Shown one piece after another: positions 17,509-26,047 of a stretch of 46,559 bases of DNA. The stretch spans positions 1-46,559 of the forward strand of contig JABSPQ010000006.1 in assembly GCA_013214205.1 (NCBI GenBank), given 5' to 3'. Position 1 is the stretch's first letter; the number at the start of each line of letters is the position of its first letter. The translations under genes were made by a program, and so were the position numbers. The stretch comes from Flavobacteriales bacterium. Lineage in GTDB: Bacteria; Bacteroidota; Bacteroidia; DT-38. The notes beneath the pieces are model-generated. The model saw only the letters and a program-made list of their open reading frames with translations. It was not told the origin of the DNA and ran no database searches.

Positions 17509-18960
17509 TTGATTCACATACACGGTTTCAAAATATATTCTGAAACATTTCAAGCCTGCACCAGATTTGGAAACCGCTACACCTTACTCTTAATTTTATC
17601 GGTATTCTTTAGCTTTCAAGCGGCTGCGCAAACCAATTTACTAGATGCTCCTGTTACAATAAAAGTTGTAAACGAGCCAATTAACGATGTGCTTCTTAAA
17701 ATAGCTGAGCTTACAAACATCTCATTTTCATTCAACAGTAGCCTTATTCCTGCCACAGAAAAAATATCAATCGACGTAAACAATATGCCGGTTGGCGATG
17801 TTTTCAAAATCCTTTTTAAAGCTTACAACATAGATGTTAAGGCTTATGACAACAACATTATTATCTATAAACGAAAGGGCCACAAAACCATTTTCAAAAA
17901 AGACTATGTAGTGGTTGCACCATCCGAAGCCAAACCGCAGGAGGAGAAAGTAAAAGAAAAACCAATAGTTAAACCAAAAGAAGATGTGCCTGAACCATTG
18001 GTGAAGCCAGAAGTAGTTGTGGAAAAAATGAAACCCACAGTTATAGATACAATAGAAAAAAATCCAGTTAAAACCGACTCCATAATGTCGGAGGTGAAAG
18101 TAAACACCTATTTAACATCTTCCGTTGCCGCAAAGGATTCCGTTGAAGTTCAAGAAAAAGTAATGAACCCAATTAAAGAAGTTGAACAAGAAATCGTTAC
18201 TCCTATTTCAGCAGAAACCCCTCCCTCTTTGCAGAAGCCTAGTAGCAACAACGAGTACTTTTCTTTAGGAATTAGAGCCAACTATTTGCTGCCATTTACC
18301 AGTATTGATACCATCGAAATCGGCAGAATAAAATTTAATCATCAATTAGCTCCTACATTCAATGCGAGCTTTTACCTCAACTACCACGTTAATAAATTCA
18401 TTTTAAAAACAAGATTGCAAGCCTTAAAATTCGAGGCCACCAATACTTCTTCATTCTATTCAACTTTTACTACAAAAACGGAAATTGTCGACACCAATAC
18501 TTGCTTCATTCAAATTATCCCATCAACAGGCGATACGCTGCTTTTCTGTGATACCACCATTACTTACCAAATAGATCTTGATTCAACCCATCAAACAAAT
18601 TCAGCATCCAGCACTTACAGATTTATCGAAATCCCGTTGGCACTCACCTATCAATTAATTCAAGAAGATAAATGGTCGATCGGACTAAATGCTGAATTCA
18701 TTACTTCTATCTACCTTAATTCTAAAGGAGAATTTCTCAACGATGAAGGAATCGTAGAAGAAATAGGTGGTGCTAAAGCACAAACATTTTTCTCGGCTGG
18801 CATCGAATTAAACTATACTTATTCGTTCAACAAAAAATGGTCGTTTATGCTGCAAGGAGCATATCGCAAAGCACTGGGCGACACCTTTTACAAAGAAAAT
18901 ATTAGCAATAAAAAAGTTGATTTTGTAGGAGTCTCTGGTGGGATAGCCTATCGCTTTTAA
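17509..18960 (+). CDS. STN-domain outer-membrane beta-barrel protein, probable signal transducer
   Basis: A likely envelope sensor partner of the FecR protein. The first potential start is TTG at 17509; no ATG or GTG exists before the signal peptide (about 24-40, ending QAAAQTN). Residues about 47-123 form an STN (secretin/TonB short N-terminal) domain: VTIKVVNEPINDVLLKIAEL, IDVNNMPVGDVF, IIIYKR. Residues about 130-250 are a Pro/Lys/Glu/Val-rich linker that could cross the periplasm. Residues about 255-483 resemble a small outer-membrane beta-barrel (YFSLGIRANYLLPF, ending VSGGIAYRF). In FecIR systems the STN domain normally sits on a TonB-dependent receptor; no plug or 22-strand barrel is present here. 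Domain calls are good; the sensing role is inferred from STN biology and gene order. Confidence 0.78.
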   Translation: MIHIHGFKIYSETFQACTRFGNRYTLLLILSVFFSFQAAAQTNLLDAPVTIKVVNEPINDVLLKIAELTNISFSFNSSLIPATEKISIDVNNMPVGDVFKILFKAYNIDVKAYDNNIIIYKRKGHKTIFKKDYVVVAPSEAKPQEEKVKEKPIVKPKEDVPEPLVKPEVVVEKMKPTVIDTIEKNPVKTDSIMSEVKVNTYLTSSVAAKDSVEVQEKVMNPIKEVEQEIVTPISAETPPSLQKPSSNNEYFSLGIRANYLLPFTSIDTIEIGRIKFNHQLAPTFNASFYLNYHVNKFILKTRLQALKFEATNTSSFYSTFTTKTEIVDTNTCFIQIIPSTGDTLLFCDTTITYQIDLDSTHQTNSASSTYRFIEIPLALTYQLIQEDKWSIGLNAEFITSIYLNSKGEFLNDEGIVEEIGGAKAQTFFSAGIELNYTYSFNKKWSFMLQGAYRKALGDTFYKENISNKKVDFVGVSGGIAYRF

Positions 18961-18991
18961 TCTAATAATGAAATAGTTTAGGAACAAGCAG

Positions 18992-19000
18992 TTAAACGGT
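18992..19000 (+). promoter_or_regulatory. Possible shared regulatory motif upstream of paralog 4
   Basis: TTAAACGGT lies 28 bases before the ATG at 19028 and is identical to the motif at 17462-17470. It is followed by GTAATAAAT and then TATAACC. No clear TAnnTTTG element lies between it and the start, which would fit an alternative sigma factor but does not prove one. Confidence 0.25.
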
Positions 19001-19027
19001 GTAATAAATATATAACCACAAATAATA

Positions 19028-22000
19028 ATGATGAAATTATCAAACTCCAATATCGCAAAAAGCGTAATTCTAGTTCTCATCACTCTTTGCTCTATTACCT
19101 CAACGCAAGCGAAAAATACTTATGCGTCCGTTTCATCCGTGGCAGGTTCCGTGGTTACCCTTAACGCCGGTCATTCTGGAAGCTTTGTAGTTGGAGAAGA
19201 AGCCATGATAATGCAAATGAAAGGTGCATCTATCATGGAAACCAACGGAGCAACTTATGGAGCTGTAACCGATTATAATGGTGCTGGTACATATCAAATT
19301 GCAACCGTATTGGCGGTTTCTCCCAACGACATTACCCTCGATATTAATGTTGATGCCTACGATGTAAATGCGAACGTTCAATTAATTTCTATCCCTGCTG
19401 CCGATGGCTCTGGAGACTATACAGAAGATGGCAGCAACACACCTCCTGACTGGAATGGGCATACAGGTGGAGTTTATGTAATAAACATTTGTGGTACTTA
19501 CAATTTAACTGGCAATTTACAAACTGAAGGCGGTGGCTTTAGAGGCGGATTAACCAACGAAACTGGAGACTTTTATGGCGCACTACCCCAGCAGTGGGTT
19601 GCAAGCGATGTAGAAGATTTTGCATTTGGTGCATTCAAAGGAGAAGGTATCGCAAGTACTTTTTGTAAAGTAACCGATTTAGGCGAAGGGCTCCCACTCG
19701 ATCTTTCAAGCGGAACTTCATCGGGTGGATGGGCATACAATTACGCCGATATTCAAAATAATAAAGCCAGCACGCTTTGTAGTGTTCACGATATTGGCTC
19801 AGGTTCAATTGCCAATGGCGGTGGAGCAGGAACTCAAGTAGATGGTGGTGGCGCTGGTGGTGGTAACGGAGGTGCTGGTGGTGCTGGTGGCTGCGGATGG
19901 AATATAAATTACGTATCTGCTTGCGGCATGGGAAATGCCTGTGTTGGATGCGTTAAAGAAGATGTGCAAGGTATTGGCGGGCTTGCGATGTCTACTACAG
20001 GAAATCCTCTATTTCTTGGTGGTGGCGGCGGTGCTGGCTATACAGACCTACAAGTAGCGCTAGACGCGGGTGGATTTTATTACAAAAGCCAAGGCCGAGC
20101 AGGTGGGGTAATATATATAATAAAAGCAGCTCATATTGAAGGAAATGGAAACACAATAGCAGCCAACGGCGGCAACAACCAATTTGTAGTTTCTTGGCAA
20201 GCCAATGGTGGTGGTGGCGCTGGTGGAACTATATTAATAGATGCTCCATCTGTTACCAACTTAAGTTTATCTGCAACAGGCGGCGAAGGTGGTGGCACTT
20301 ATTTTAGCGATTATGATTGCTATGCAGACGATGGAGAACTCGGCCCCGGTGGTGGTGGAGGCGGTGGAATCATCATCGCTCCCAGCGGAGCTACTACAAA
20401 TGTTGCTGGTGGTGCAAATGGTGTTTACTGGGACGATACAAAGTATGGCAGCGAAGCAGCTGGTACAGCATGGTGTGCCGAAACTGGTGCCAATGGGGTT
20501 GTTACAACACCTCCTACAGCAACAACTTCATGTACAATTAATTTAGAAACTCCTGTTTCTTGTCTTGGTTCAGATGGTGCACTGGAAGTTAAAGTTTCTC
20601 TTTCTAACTGTTCTGCCGCAGAACCTATGTCTGTGTTATGGTCTCAAAGCGGAAACGTAACTGGAAACTTAATGAATAATGATTCTGTTTCAGAAATCAA
20701 CCTTAACGCTGGCACATACACTGTTACTGTAACAGATGCAGATGCAGAAACTGGCACATGTGAATACACCTTGTCACCAGCAACTTTAATGGAAATAAGT
20801 TTTAATGATGTTACACATCCTTCCTGTGTTGGCAGTTCAGATGGACAAATTTCGGCCTCCGTTTCTGGTGGAGTTTCGCCTTATACTTATGCTTTTAGCG
20901 CTGGAAGTACCGATGCAATTGCAACTGATCTTTCTGCAGAAATACATACAGTAACCGTTACCGACAACAGTGGTTGTACATCAACTAACGAAACATCTTT
21001 AATTGATCCAGCTCCAATTGTTTTGTCGAGCATAGCTACCGATGAATCAGCTTGTGGAAATGAAGATGGAAGCATTAACGTTACGTGGGAAAGCGGAGGA
21101 ACTTATAATGCTGTAGTTACCACAGTGATGTACAATGGAGCAGGTGGAACTATTAATAAAAATTCAACTACTAATTTCGACTTATTGGTATCTGGAATTT
21201 CCCAAGCATTAACCGATCAAAATACGGTAGCTGAAGTTTGTATCGACATTACTACCACGCCCAAAGATAGGATGAGTAGTCTGGCACTTGTGCTAAATAC
21301 ACCATGCGGCGGACCACAATCTATCACTTTAAAATCGGCCAGTCTCCCAGAAGGAACAAGTTTCAACGATATCTGCTTTAGTGCAGGCGCAGTTGCAAAC
21401 ATTACAACAGCAACCGATCCTTTTATTGGTAATTGGCTTCCTGAAGGTGGAAATTTAGACGAAATAGATGGACCTTTAACAGGTTGTGATCCTAATGGAA
21501 TTTGGAGCTTGAGCATTGATAATGGCCAAATGAACGAAGATGGAACTCTCGGCAGTTGGTCCATCACATTAAATGATGTCGTTCCTAGCACTGGCCAACC
21601 AACTTACCTATGGAGCCATGATGGTTCAACTTCCGAAGATGTTACTGGCTTAATAGGGTCACCAGGATTCATTACTTATACGGTAACCGCAACCGACAAC
21701 AATGGATGTACCACTACAGAAGAAGCAGGTCTCTGGTGCATTGCAGCGCCTACTTGTAGTATTGTGATAGATTCTGAACCAGCCTGCGATCCAAATTGTG
21801 ATGGAAAGGCTACGATTACAGTTGATTCAGGAGACTTTCCAGACTTCACCATTGATTGGGGAAATGGCGAAACAGCCATGTTAAATTATATTGGATTAAC
21901 ACACCAAGCAACAATGCTTTGTGTTGGCGAACACACGGTTTCAGTAACGGATAATAACGGAATGGTTGGTACTTGTTCGGTTACGATGACTTGTCCTCTA

Positions 22001-24142
22001 GTAGAAATTTGCAACAACGGAGTTGACGACGACAACGATGGCGATACTGATTTAAACGATGCTGATTGTTCTTGTGTTGCTACAACCCTATTTGAATCAA
22101 CTGTTGGTGTAGAGGAAGAAGGACAAACGGCTATAAATGCTGGTACTTGGGTAATTCCATGTTCGGGAGGCCTTAGGCTTGAAGCAATTCCTGATACAAG
22201 TAATGTTGACTACCAATGGTACAAAAACGGCATTGCGCTAGTTGGTGAAGGTGGTATGAGTGTTACCGAGGGCAATAGTTATTTTTTAAACGTAGTTGGC
22301 AATGGATATGGTACAGGTACTTACACTTTTAGAATTGATGGAGCAATCGACGGAACTTCATGCGACGAATTCATACTAACAAGCGACGGACCGATACTTG
22401 CATTCACTTACAACTACGAATCCACCTGTGGTGATGCAGATGGCGCTATTAACATTGTTACTTCAGGAGGGAATGCACCTTATTCATTCTTTTGGAGCGA
22501 TGGAGCAACCGATGAAGATCGTTCGGGGTTGTCTGCAGCAATGTATACCATAACTGCTACTGATGCGAATATGTGCAGCTCAGTTCTATCAATTAATATC
22601 TCTTGCTCGGCAGCACCACCAACTTGCTCGATAGTTATCGATCAAGAACCATTGTGTTTTGGTAGTAATGAAGGAGAGGCAACCGTTACCGTAAGCGGAG
22701 TAGAACCCAGCTTTAACATTGATTGGTCGAATGGTGGGTCTTCCACAATTATATCTGACGGAGGAACAAATCAGCAAGTCAATTTATCCGACGGAACTTA
22801 TTCGGTTACCGTTACAGACAACCTTGGTTTAACGTCAACGTGCAGCGTTGTAATTACACAACCATCTGAACTTACAGCAAGCATTACGAATTCTATAAAC
22901 CCGCTTTGTTTTAAAGATTCAAATGGAGAAGCGACAGTAACATTTGCAGGAGGTATAGCCCCATACGATGTTGAATGGAGTTCAGGAAGTAGCAGTATGA
23001 ATATAACGGGCCCAACAAACACGGAAACTGGTTTATCAGAAGTATCTACAGGTGTTACCATTACAGATAACAATGGATGTGTTTCAGTTGATGAAGTTGA
23101 TATTATTGATCCTATGGAAATAACGGCGAGTGTTTCAGGCAACATTCCTCCTTGTGGCAACTCAGATGGCACTACAACTGTTGTGGGCAGTGGCGGAACA
23201 GTGGCAGGAGACTATACTTATCTGTGGGATGATAATGCTGCACAAACAACAGCTACCGCAACTGGTTTATATGCTTCACTTGGTGGAAGAACATACTGCT
23301 TTACTATTACGGATGATAATGGATGTACAGCAAGTGATTGCTTTCTTTCACCTCCTTCGCCGCATTTTCCCGTAATACCCCAAGTAATAAACCAAACAGG
23401 CGCAACATTAAGTGCCTATGTTACAGCAAACAGTTACCAGTGGCTTACTTGCGATAATAACACTTATATGGAAATTGATGGCGAAACCAATCAATCTTAT
23501 ACGCCTATTTTTGAAGGTAGCTATGCAATTGAGTTTACTAACGGCGAATGCCTTGATACTACTGATTGTGAGATGATTTGCATTTATTCTATTGCCGGTA
23601 ATGTATTTGCTGATGATGTATTGATAGAGTCAGGAACCGTTGATTTATACGAATCAAGCGACTCTACAATTATTGTAAGAACTGCAACTGTATCAAATGG
23701 AGTGTTTTCAATCACTGGAATATGTGGCGGAGATTATGTGCTTAAAGGAACTGCAGGCGGAACAAACACTAGCTTGTATACGCCAACGTACTACTATGGA
23801 ACCCTTGAGTTTCAAGAGGCCATATCCATTAATTTAGTTGGCAACGCTTCTGGGTTCGAAATTGATTTAATTTCTTTGGTTGGCATTAATGATCGCAACA
23901 TAGACGGTACAAATGTTCATGTTTATCCGAATCCAACCAATGGAGAATTTACTGTTAGATTCGACGACATACAAAATGAAACGACCATTACCGTTACCGA
24001 TCTAGCAGGCAAAAAAATAATTGAATCCAATTATAAAAACATCGATAAAATTCAAATGCGACTCAACGATGAGAATGGTACTTATTTCATCAACATCAAA
24101 TCAGATGCCGGTGTATCAACCAAAATCTTAATTAAGAACTAA
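19028..24142 (+). CDS. Giant multi-domain T9SS adhesin-like protein, paralog 4 (1704 aa)
   Basis: A large secreted protein with signal peptide ending STQAKNTYA; ATG codons at 19028 and 19031 are both possible starts. The family glycine-rich module spans about 30-495. Next are a SprB repeat (about 585-665), a P-domain (about 700-855, ending LGSWSITLNDV), more SprB-like units, and an acidic NNGVDDDNDGDTDLND segment (about 994-1014) resembling calcium-binding motifs. A further domain with DYQWYKNG and GTGTYTFRID, additional SprB repeats and a YQWLTCDN Ig-like segment follow. A carboxypeptidase-regulatory-like or SdrB-like domain (about 1518-1615, IAGNVFADDVLI) and a T9SS type A sorting domain (VYPNPTNGEFTVRFD) end the protein. 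Unlike paralogs 2 and 3 it has no PKD domain after the P-domain. It follows the regulatory genes and may be their closest target. Confidence 0.88.
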   Translation: MMKLSNSNIAKSVILVLITLCSITSTQAKNTYASVSSVAGSVVTLNAGHSGSFVVGEEAMIMQMKGASIMETNGATYGAVTDYNGAGTYQIATVLAVSPNDITLDINVDAYDVNANVQLISIPAADGSGDYTEDGSNTPPDWNGHTGGVYVINICGTYNLTGNLQTEGGGFRGGLTNETGDFYGALPQQWVASDVEDFAFGAFKGEGIASTFCKVTDLGEGLPLDLSSGTSSGGWAYNYADIQNNKASTLCSVHDIGSGSIANGGGAGTQVDGGGAGGGNGGAGGAGGCGWNINYVSACGMGNACVGCVKEDVQGIGGLAMSTTGNPLFLGGGGGAGYTDLQVALDAGGFYYKSQGRAGGVIYIIKAAHIEGNGNTIAANGGNNQFVVSWQANGGGGAGGTILIDAPSVTNLSLSATGGEGGGTYFSDYDCYADDGELGPGGGGGGGIIIAPSGATTNVAGGANGVYWDDTKYGSEAAGTAWCAETGANGVVTTPPTATTSCTINLETPVSCLGSDGALEVKVSLSNCSAAEPMSVLWSQSGNVTGNLMNNDSVSEINLNAGTYTVTVTDADAETGTCEYTLSPATLMEISFNDVTHPSCVGSSDGQISASVSGGVSPYTYAFSAGSTDAIATDLSAEIHTVTVTDNSGCTSTNETSLIDPAPIVLSSIATDESACGNEDGSINVTWESGGTYNAVVTTVMYNGAGGTINKNSTTNFDLLVSGISQALTDQNTVAEVCIDITTTPKDRMSSLALVLNTPCGGPQSITLKSASLPEGTSFNDICFSAGAVANITTATDPFIGNWLPEGGNLDEIDGPLTGCDPNGIWSLSIDNGQMNEDGTLGSWSITLNDVVPSTGQPTYLWSHDGSTSEDVTGLIGSPGFITYTVTATDNNGCTTTEEAGLWCIAAPTCSIVIDSEPACDPNCDGKATITVDSGDFPDFTIDWGNGETAMLNYIGLTHQATMLCVGEHTVSVTDNNGMVGTCSVTMTCPLVEICNNGVDDDNDGDTDLNDADCSCVATTLFESTVGVEEEGQTAINAGTWVIPCSGGLRLEAIPDTSNVDYQWYKNGIALVGEGGMSVTEGNSYFLNVVGNGYGTGTYTFRIDGAIDGTSCDEFILTSDGPILAFTYNYESTCGDADGAINIVTSGGNAPYSFFWSDGATDEDRSGLSAAMYTITATDANMCSSVLSINISCSAAPPTCSIVIDQEPLCFGSNEGEATVTVSGVEPSFNIDWSNGGSSTIISDGGTNQQVNLSDGTYSVTVTDNLGLTSTCSVVITQPSELTASITNSINPLCFKDSNGEATVTFAGGIAPYDVEWSSGSSSMNITGPTNTETGLSEVSTGVTITDNNGCVSVDEVDIIDPMEITASVSGNIPPCGNSDGTTTVVGSGGTVAGDYTYLWDDNAAQTTATATGLYASLGGRTYCFTITDDNGCTASDCFLSPPSPHFPVIPQVINQTGATLSAYVTANSYQWLTCDNNTYMEIDGETNQSYTPIFEGSYAIEFTNGECLDTTDCEMICIYSIAGNVFADDVLIESGTVDLYESSDSTIIVRTATVSNGVFSITGICGGDYVLKGTAGGTNTSLYTPTYYYGTLEFQEAISINLVGNASGFEIDLISLVGINDRNIDGTNVHVYPNPTNGEFTVRFDDIQNETTITVTDLAGKKIIESNYKNIDKIQMRLNDENGTYFINIKSDAGVSTKILIKN

Positions 24143-24163
24143 TGCTCAGTTCGATCGCGCAGG

Positions 24164-24205
24164 AGCACTCGGTTTGGCTTTGCTTTGCAAACTAAGCTGA
24201 GTGCT
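24164..24205. terminator. Imperfect palindrome after paralog 4, possible terminator
   Basis: AGCACTC (24164-24170) is the exact complement of GAGTGCT (24199-24205), and flanking GCGC and CTCGC bases extend the symmetry imperfectly. The 28-base centre is itself partly self-complementary (TTTGC and GCAAA). It begins 21 bases after the stop of paralog 4, where a terminator is expected, but no clear T tract follows, so it might instead be a repeat. Confidence 0.4.
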
Positions 24206-24248
24206 ACTCGCAATACCAATAGTGATTGCCTTAAACTGAATGTAAGCA

Positions 24249-24297
24249 GCTCCCCTTCAAGGGGACGCTGTCCAGCTACAAGCTGGCCTGAGGGGTC
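24249..24297. repeat. Palindromic intergenic repeat (CCCCTTCAAGGGG type)
   Basis: The element holds two hairpins: TCCCCTTCAAGGGGA (24251-24265) and CCAGCTACAAGCTGG (24272-24286). It ends with AGGGGTC (24291-24297), which can also pair with the leading CCCC. This composition resembles a short repeat I know as common between genes in Flavobacteriia. It lies between convergent ends (paralog 4 on plus, rsmI on minus) and may serve as a two-way terminator. No second copy lies in this window. Confidence 0.55.
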
Positions 24298-24306
24298 AAA
24301 AAATGC

Positions 24307-24978
24307 CTAATTACACCCCCCAACAACCATCACAATCTCCCCCTTCACCTTTTTGGCTTCAAAATGAGCTAGTAAATTAGTTAGAGAATCAGTCACCTTC
24401 TCTTCGTGCATTTTGGTAAGTTCTCTAGAGACAGAAGCCCTTCGATCTCCTCCAAAATATTCAATAAATTGAGTTAAAGTTTTCACCAACCTGTGTGGTG
24501 ACTCATAAAAAACCATCGTTCTTTTTTCCTCTGCCAATATTTTCAAACGAGTTTGTCGGCCTTTTTTTATGGGAAGAAAACCTTCGAAGCAGAACTTATC
24601 TGCTGGCAAACCCGAATTCACAATAGCCGGAATCAAGGCTGTAGCACCGGGCAAACATTCGATCTCTACCCCTGCTTCAATGCACGCTCTAGCCAACGAG
24701 AAACCAGGATCGGAAATAACAGGAGTACCAGCATCAGAAATTAAAGCAATCACATCACCACCTTGAATTGCCTCAACAATTTTTGCCGCAGCAATATGTT
24801 CATTGTGCATGTGATGCGCCACCATCCGCTTTTTAATGTCGAGATGTTTAAGAAGTTTACCACTGTGTCGAGTGTCTTCTGCCAAAATATAATCCACCTC
24901 CTTAAGCACCTTAATTGCTCTCAAGGTAATATCATCCAGGTTTCCTATGGGAGTTGGTACAATGTAGAGTTTTCCCAT
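24307..24978 (-). CDS. rsmI: 16S rRNA (cytidine1402-2'-O)-methyltransferase RsmI
   Basis: RsmI uses S-adenosylmethionine to methylate the 2'-OH of C1402 in 16S rRNA at the ribosomal P site. Family motifs are clear: YIVPTPIGNLDDITLRA at the N-terminus, LAEDTRHSGKLL, the glycine-rich ISDAGTPVISDPG, LPGATALIPA, and FYESPHRL. The 223-aa length suits a compact Bacteroidota form. Start is ATG at 24978. Twelve bases separate it from the upstream acidic-protein gene, so the two are probably cotranscribed. Nothing unusual is seen. Confidence 0.96.
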   Translation of the reverse strand: MGKLYIVPTPIGNLDDITLRAIKVLKEVDYILAEDTRHSGKLLKHLDIKKRMVAHHMHNEHIAAAKIVEAIQGGDVIALISDAGTPVISDPGFSLARACIEAGVEIECLPGATALIPAIVNSGLPADKFCFEGFLPIKKGRQTRLKILAEEKRTMVFYESPHRLVKTLTQFIEYFGGDRRASVSRELTKMHEEKVTDSLTNLLAHFEAKKVKGEIVMVVGGCN

Positions 24979-24990
24979 GTTTAGAATTTT

Positions 24991-25902
24991 TTAATTGTAA
25001 CGTCTTTCTATCAAATTGATAAAATTCATAGCCGAATCTGCTTCCAAATTCCAATTATGTTGAGTAGCCAAATAAGTTTTTACATACTCCATAGCCTCTT
25101 CCTTTTCGCCTAAGCCATCAATATGAGAAATCGAATTCGTATAATTTTCTTTGTTCCCGCTAAACAATTCGTTGATGTAAACAAACGAATCATTCAAGCC
25201 AATACCCTTTGCAATACTTTCTATAGGTTGTTGTCGCAATTGATCTACAATCGTCGCATTATCATTTGAGCCTTGTAATTTATCATGAATTGAGTTCGAA
25301 TCTGCAATATCCATCAACTCCGTCATTTCATCATCAATCTTTCTTTCCTCGCCCTCCGAAGCCCCAGCGATAGAAGCCTCTTCGTCCACAGAAGAACCTT
25401 CTTCTAAAGTAGTGTCATCCGAAGTTTCAGAATCTTCACTCTCACTTTCATCATCCTCATCCGAACTCGTAATCTCTTCCACTAGCTCCTCATACCCCGA
25501 TTTAACAGCTTCCACTACATCTTCAACCTGCTCTTCAATATTTTCTTTTATCTCGCCAACCGTATCTCCAACTTCATCAGCAACATCCTCACCAATATTT
25601 TCAGCCGCATCTTCAATAACATCTCTTACAGCCTCCAAAACACTCTCTTTTTCTTCCTCTTGCTCCTGTACTACTTCTTGTCCAAAACCCGAAACCAATT
25701 CTACTCCTTCATTCATTACAGCTATTGGTGCAGTGGTTGGAGACAACTCATTTACCTGAGTTTGTAAAGCATCAATACGACCTTTTAGTTGATTGATTTC
25801 TTCATCACTTACAGCATCATTATTAATGATAATTGTACTACACAACTCACCTAATTTGTTAGATGCCACATACAGATCATGGATCAATTTTTTGTCATTC
25901 AT
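24991..25902 (-). CDS. Conserved Bacteroidota acidic protein of unknown function
   Basis: The 303-aa protein has three parts. A short N-terminal region has a coiled-coil-like segment (INQLKGRIDALQTQVNEL). Residues about 75-175 are extremely Glu/Asp/Ser-rich with amphipathic repeats (VEAVKSGYEELVEEI) and are probably disordered or extended. The C-terminal 110 residues form a compact domain (SIHDKLQGSND, GIGLNDSFVYINELF, LIERRYN) that I recognise as a conserved uncharacterised Bacteroidota domain. No signal peptide or membrane helix is present, so it is probably cytoplasmic. It lies upstream of rsmI and divergent from murF-alr. Function is unknown. Confidence 0.75.
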   Translation of the reverse strand: MNDKKLIHDLYVASNKLGELCSTIIINNDAVSDEEINQLKGRIDALQTQVNELSPTTAPIAVMNEGVELVSGFGQEVVQEQEEEKESVLEAVRDVIEDAAENIGEDVADEVGDTVGEIKENIEEQVEDVVEAVKSGYEELVEEITSSDEDDESESEDSETSDDTTLEEGSSVDEEASIAGASEGEERKIDDEMTELMDIADSNSIHDKLQGSNDNATIVDQLRQQPIESIAKGIGLNDSFVYINELFSGNKENYTNSISHIDGLGEKEEAMEYVKTYLATQHNWNLEADSAMNFINLIERRYN

Positions 25903-26047
25903 TATATCTCAGTTTTAGAACAAGGGCGAATGCAATAGCCTAATGCTATTTTCGTTAAATTTAAAGGCAAATTCGCTATTATTAAAGTTACCCAACGAGA
26001 AGTAATTAACAATTATTCTATAATTTCTTAGAAAGTTATTCCAACAC

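Noticed and set aside
20289-20546. Alternative plus-strand frames inside paralog 4
   Set aside because: They lie within the Gly-rich coding region and read as low-complexity out-of-frame translations.
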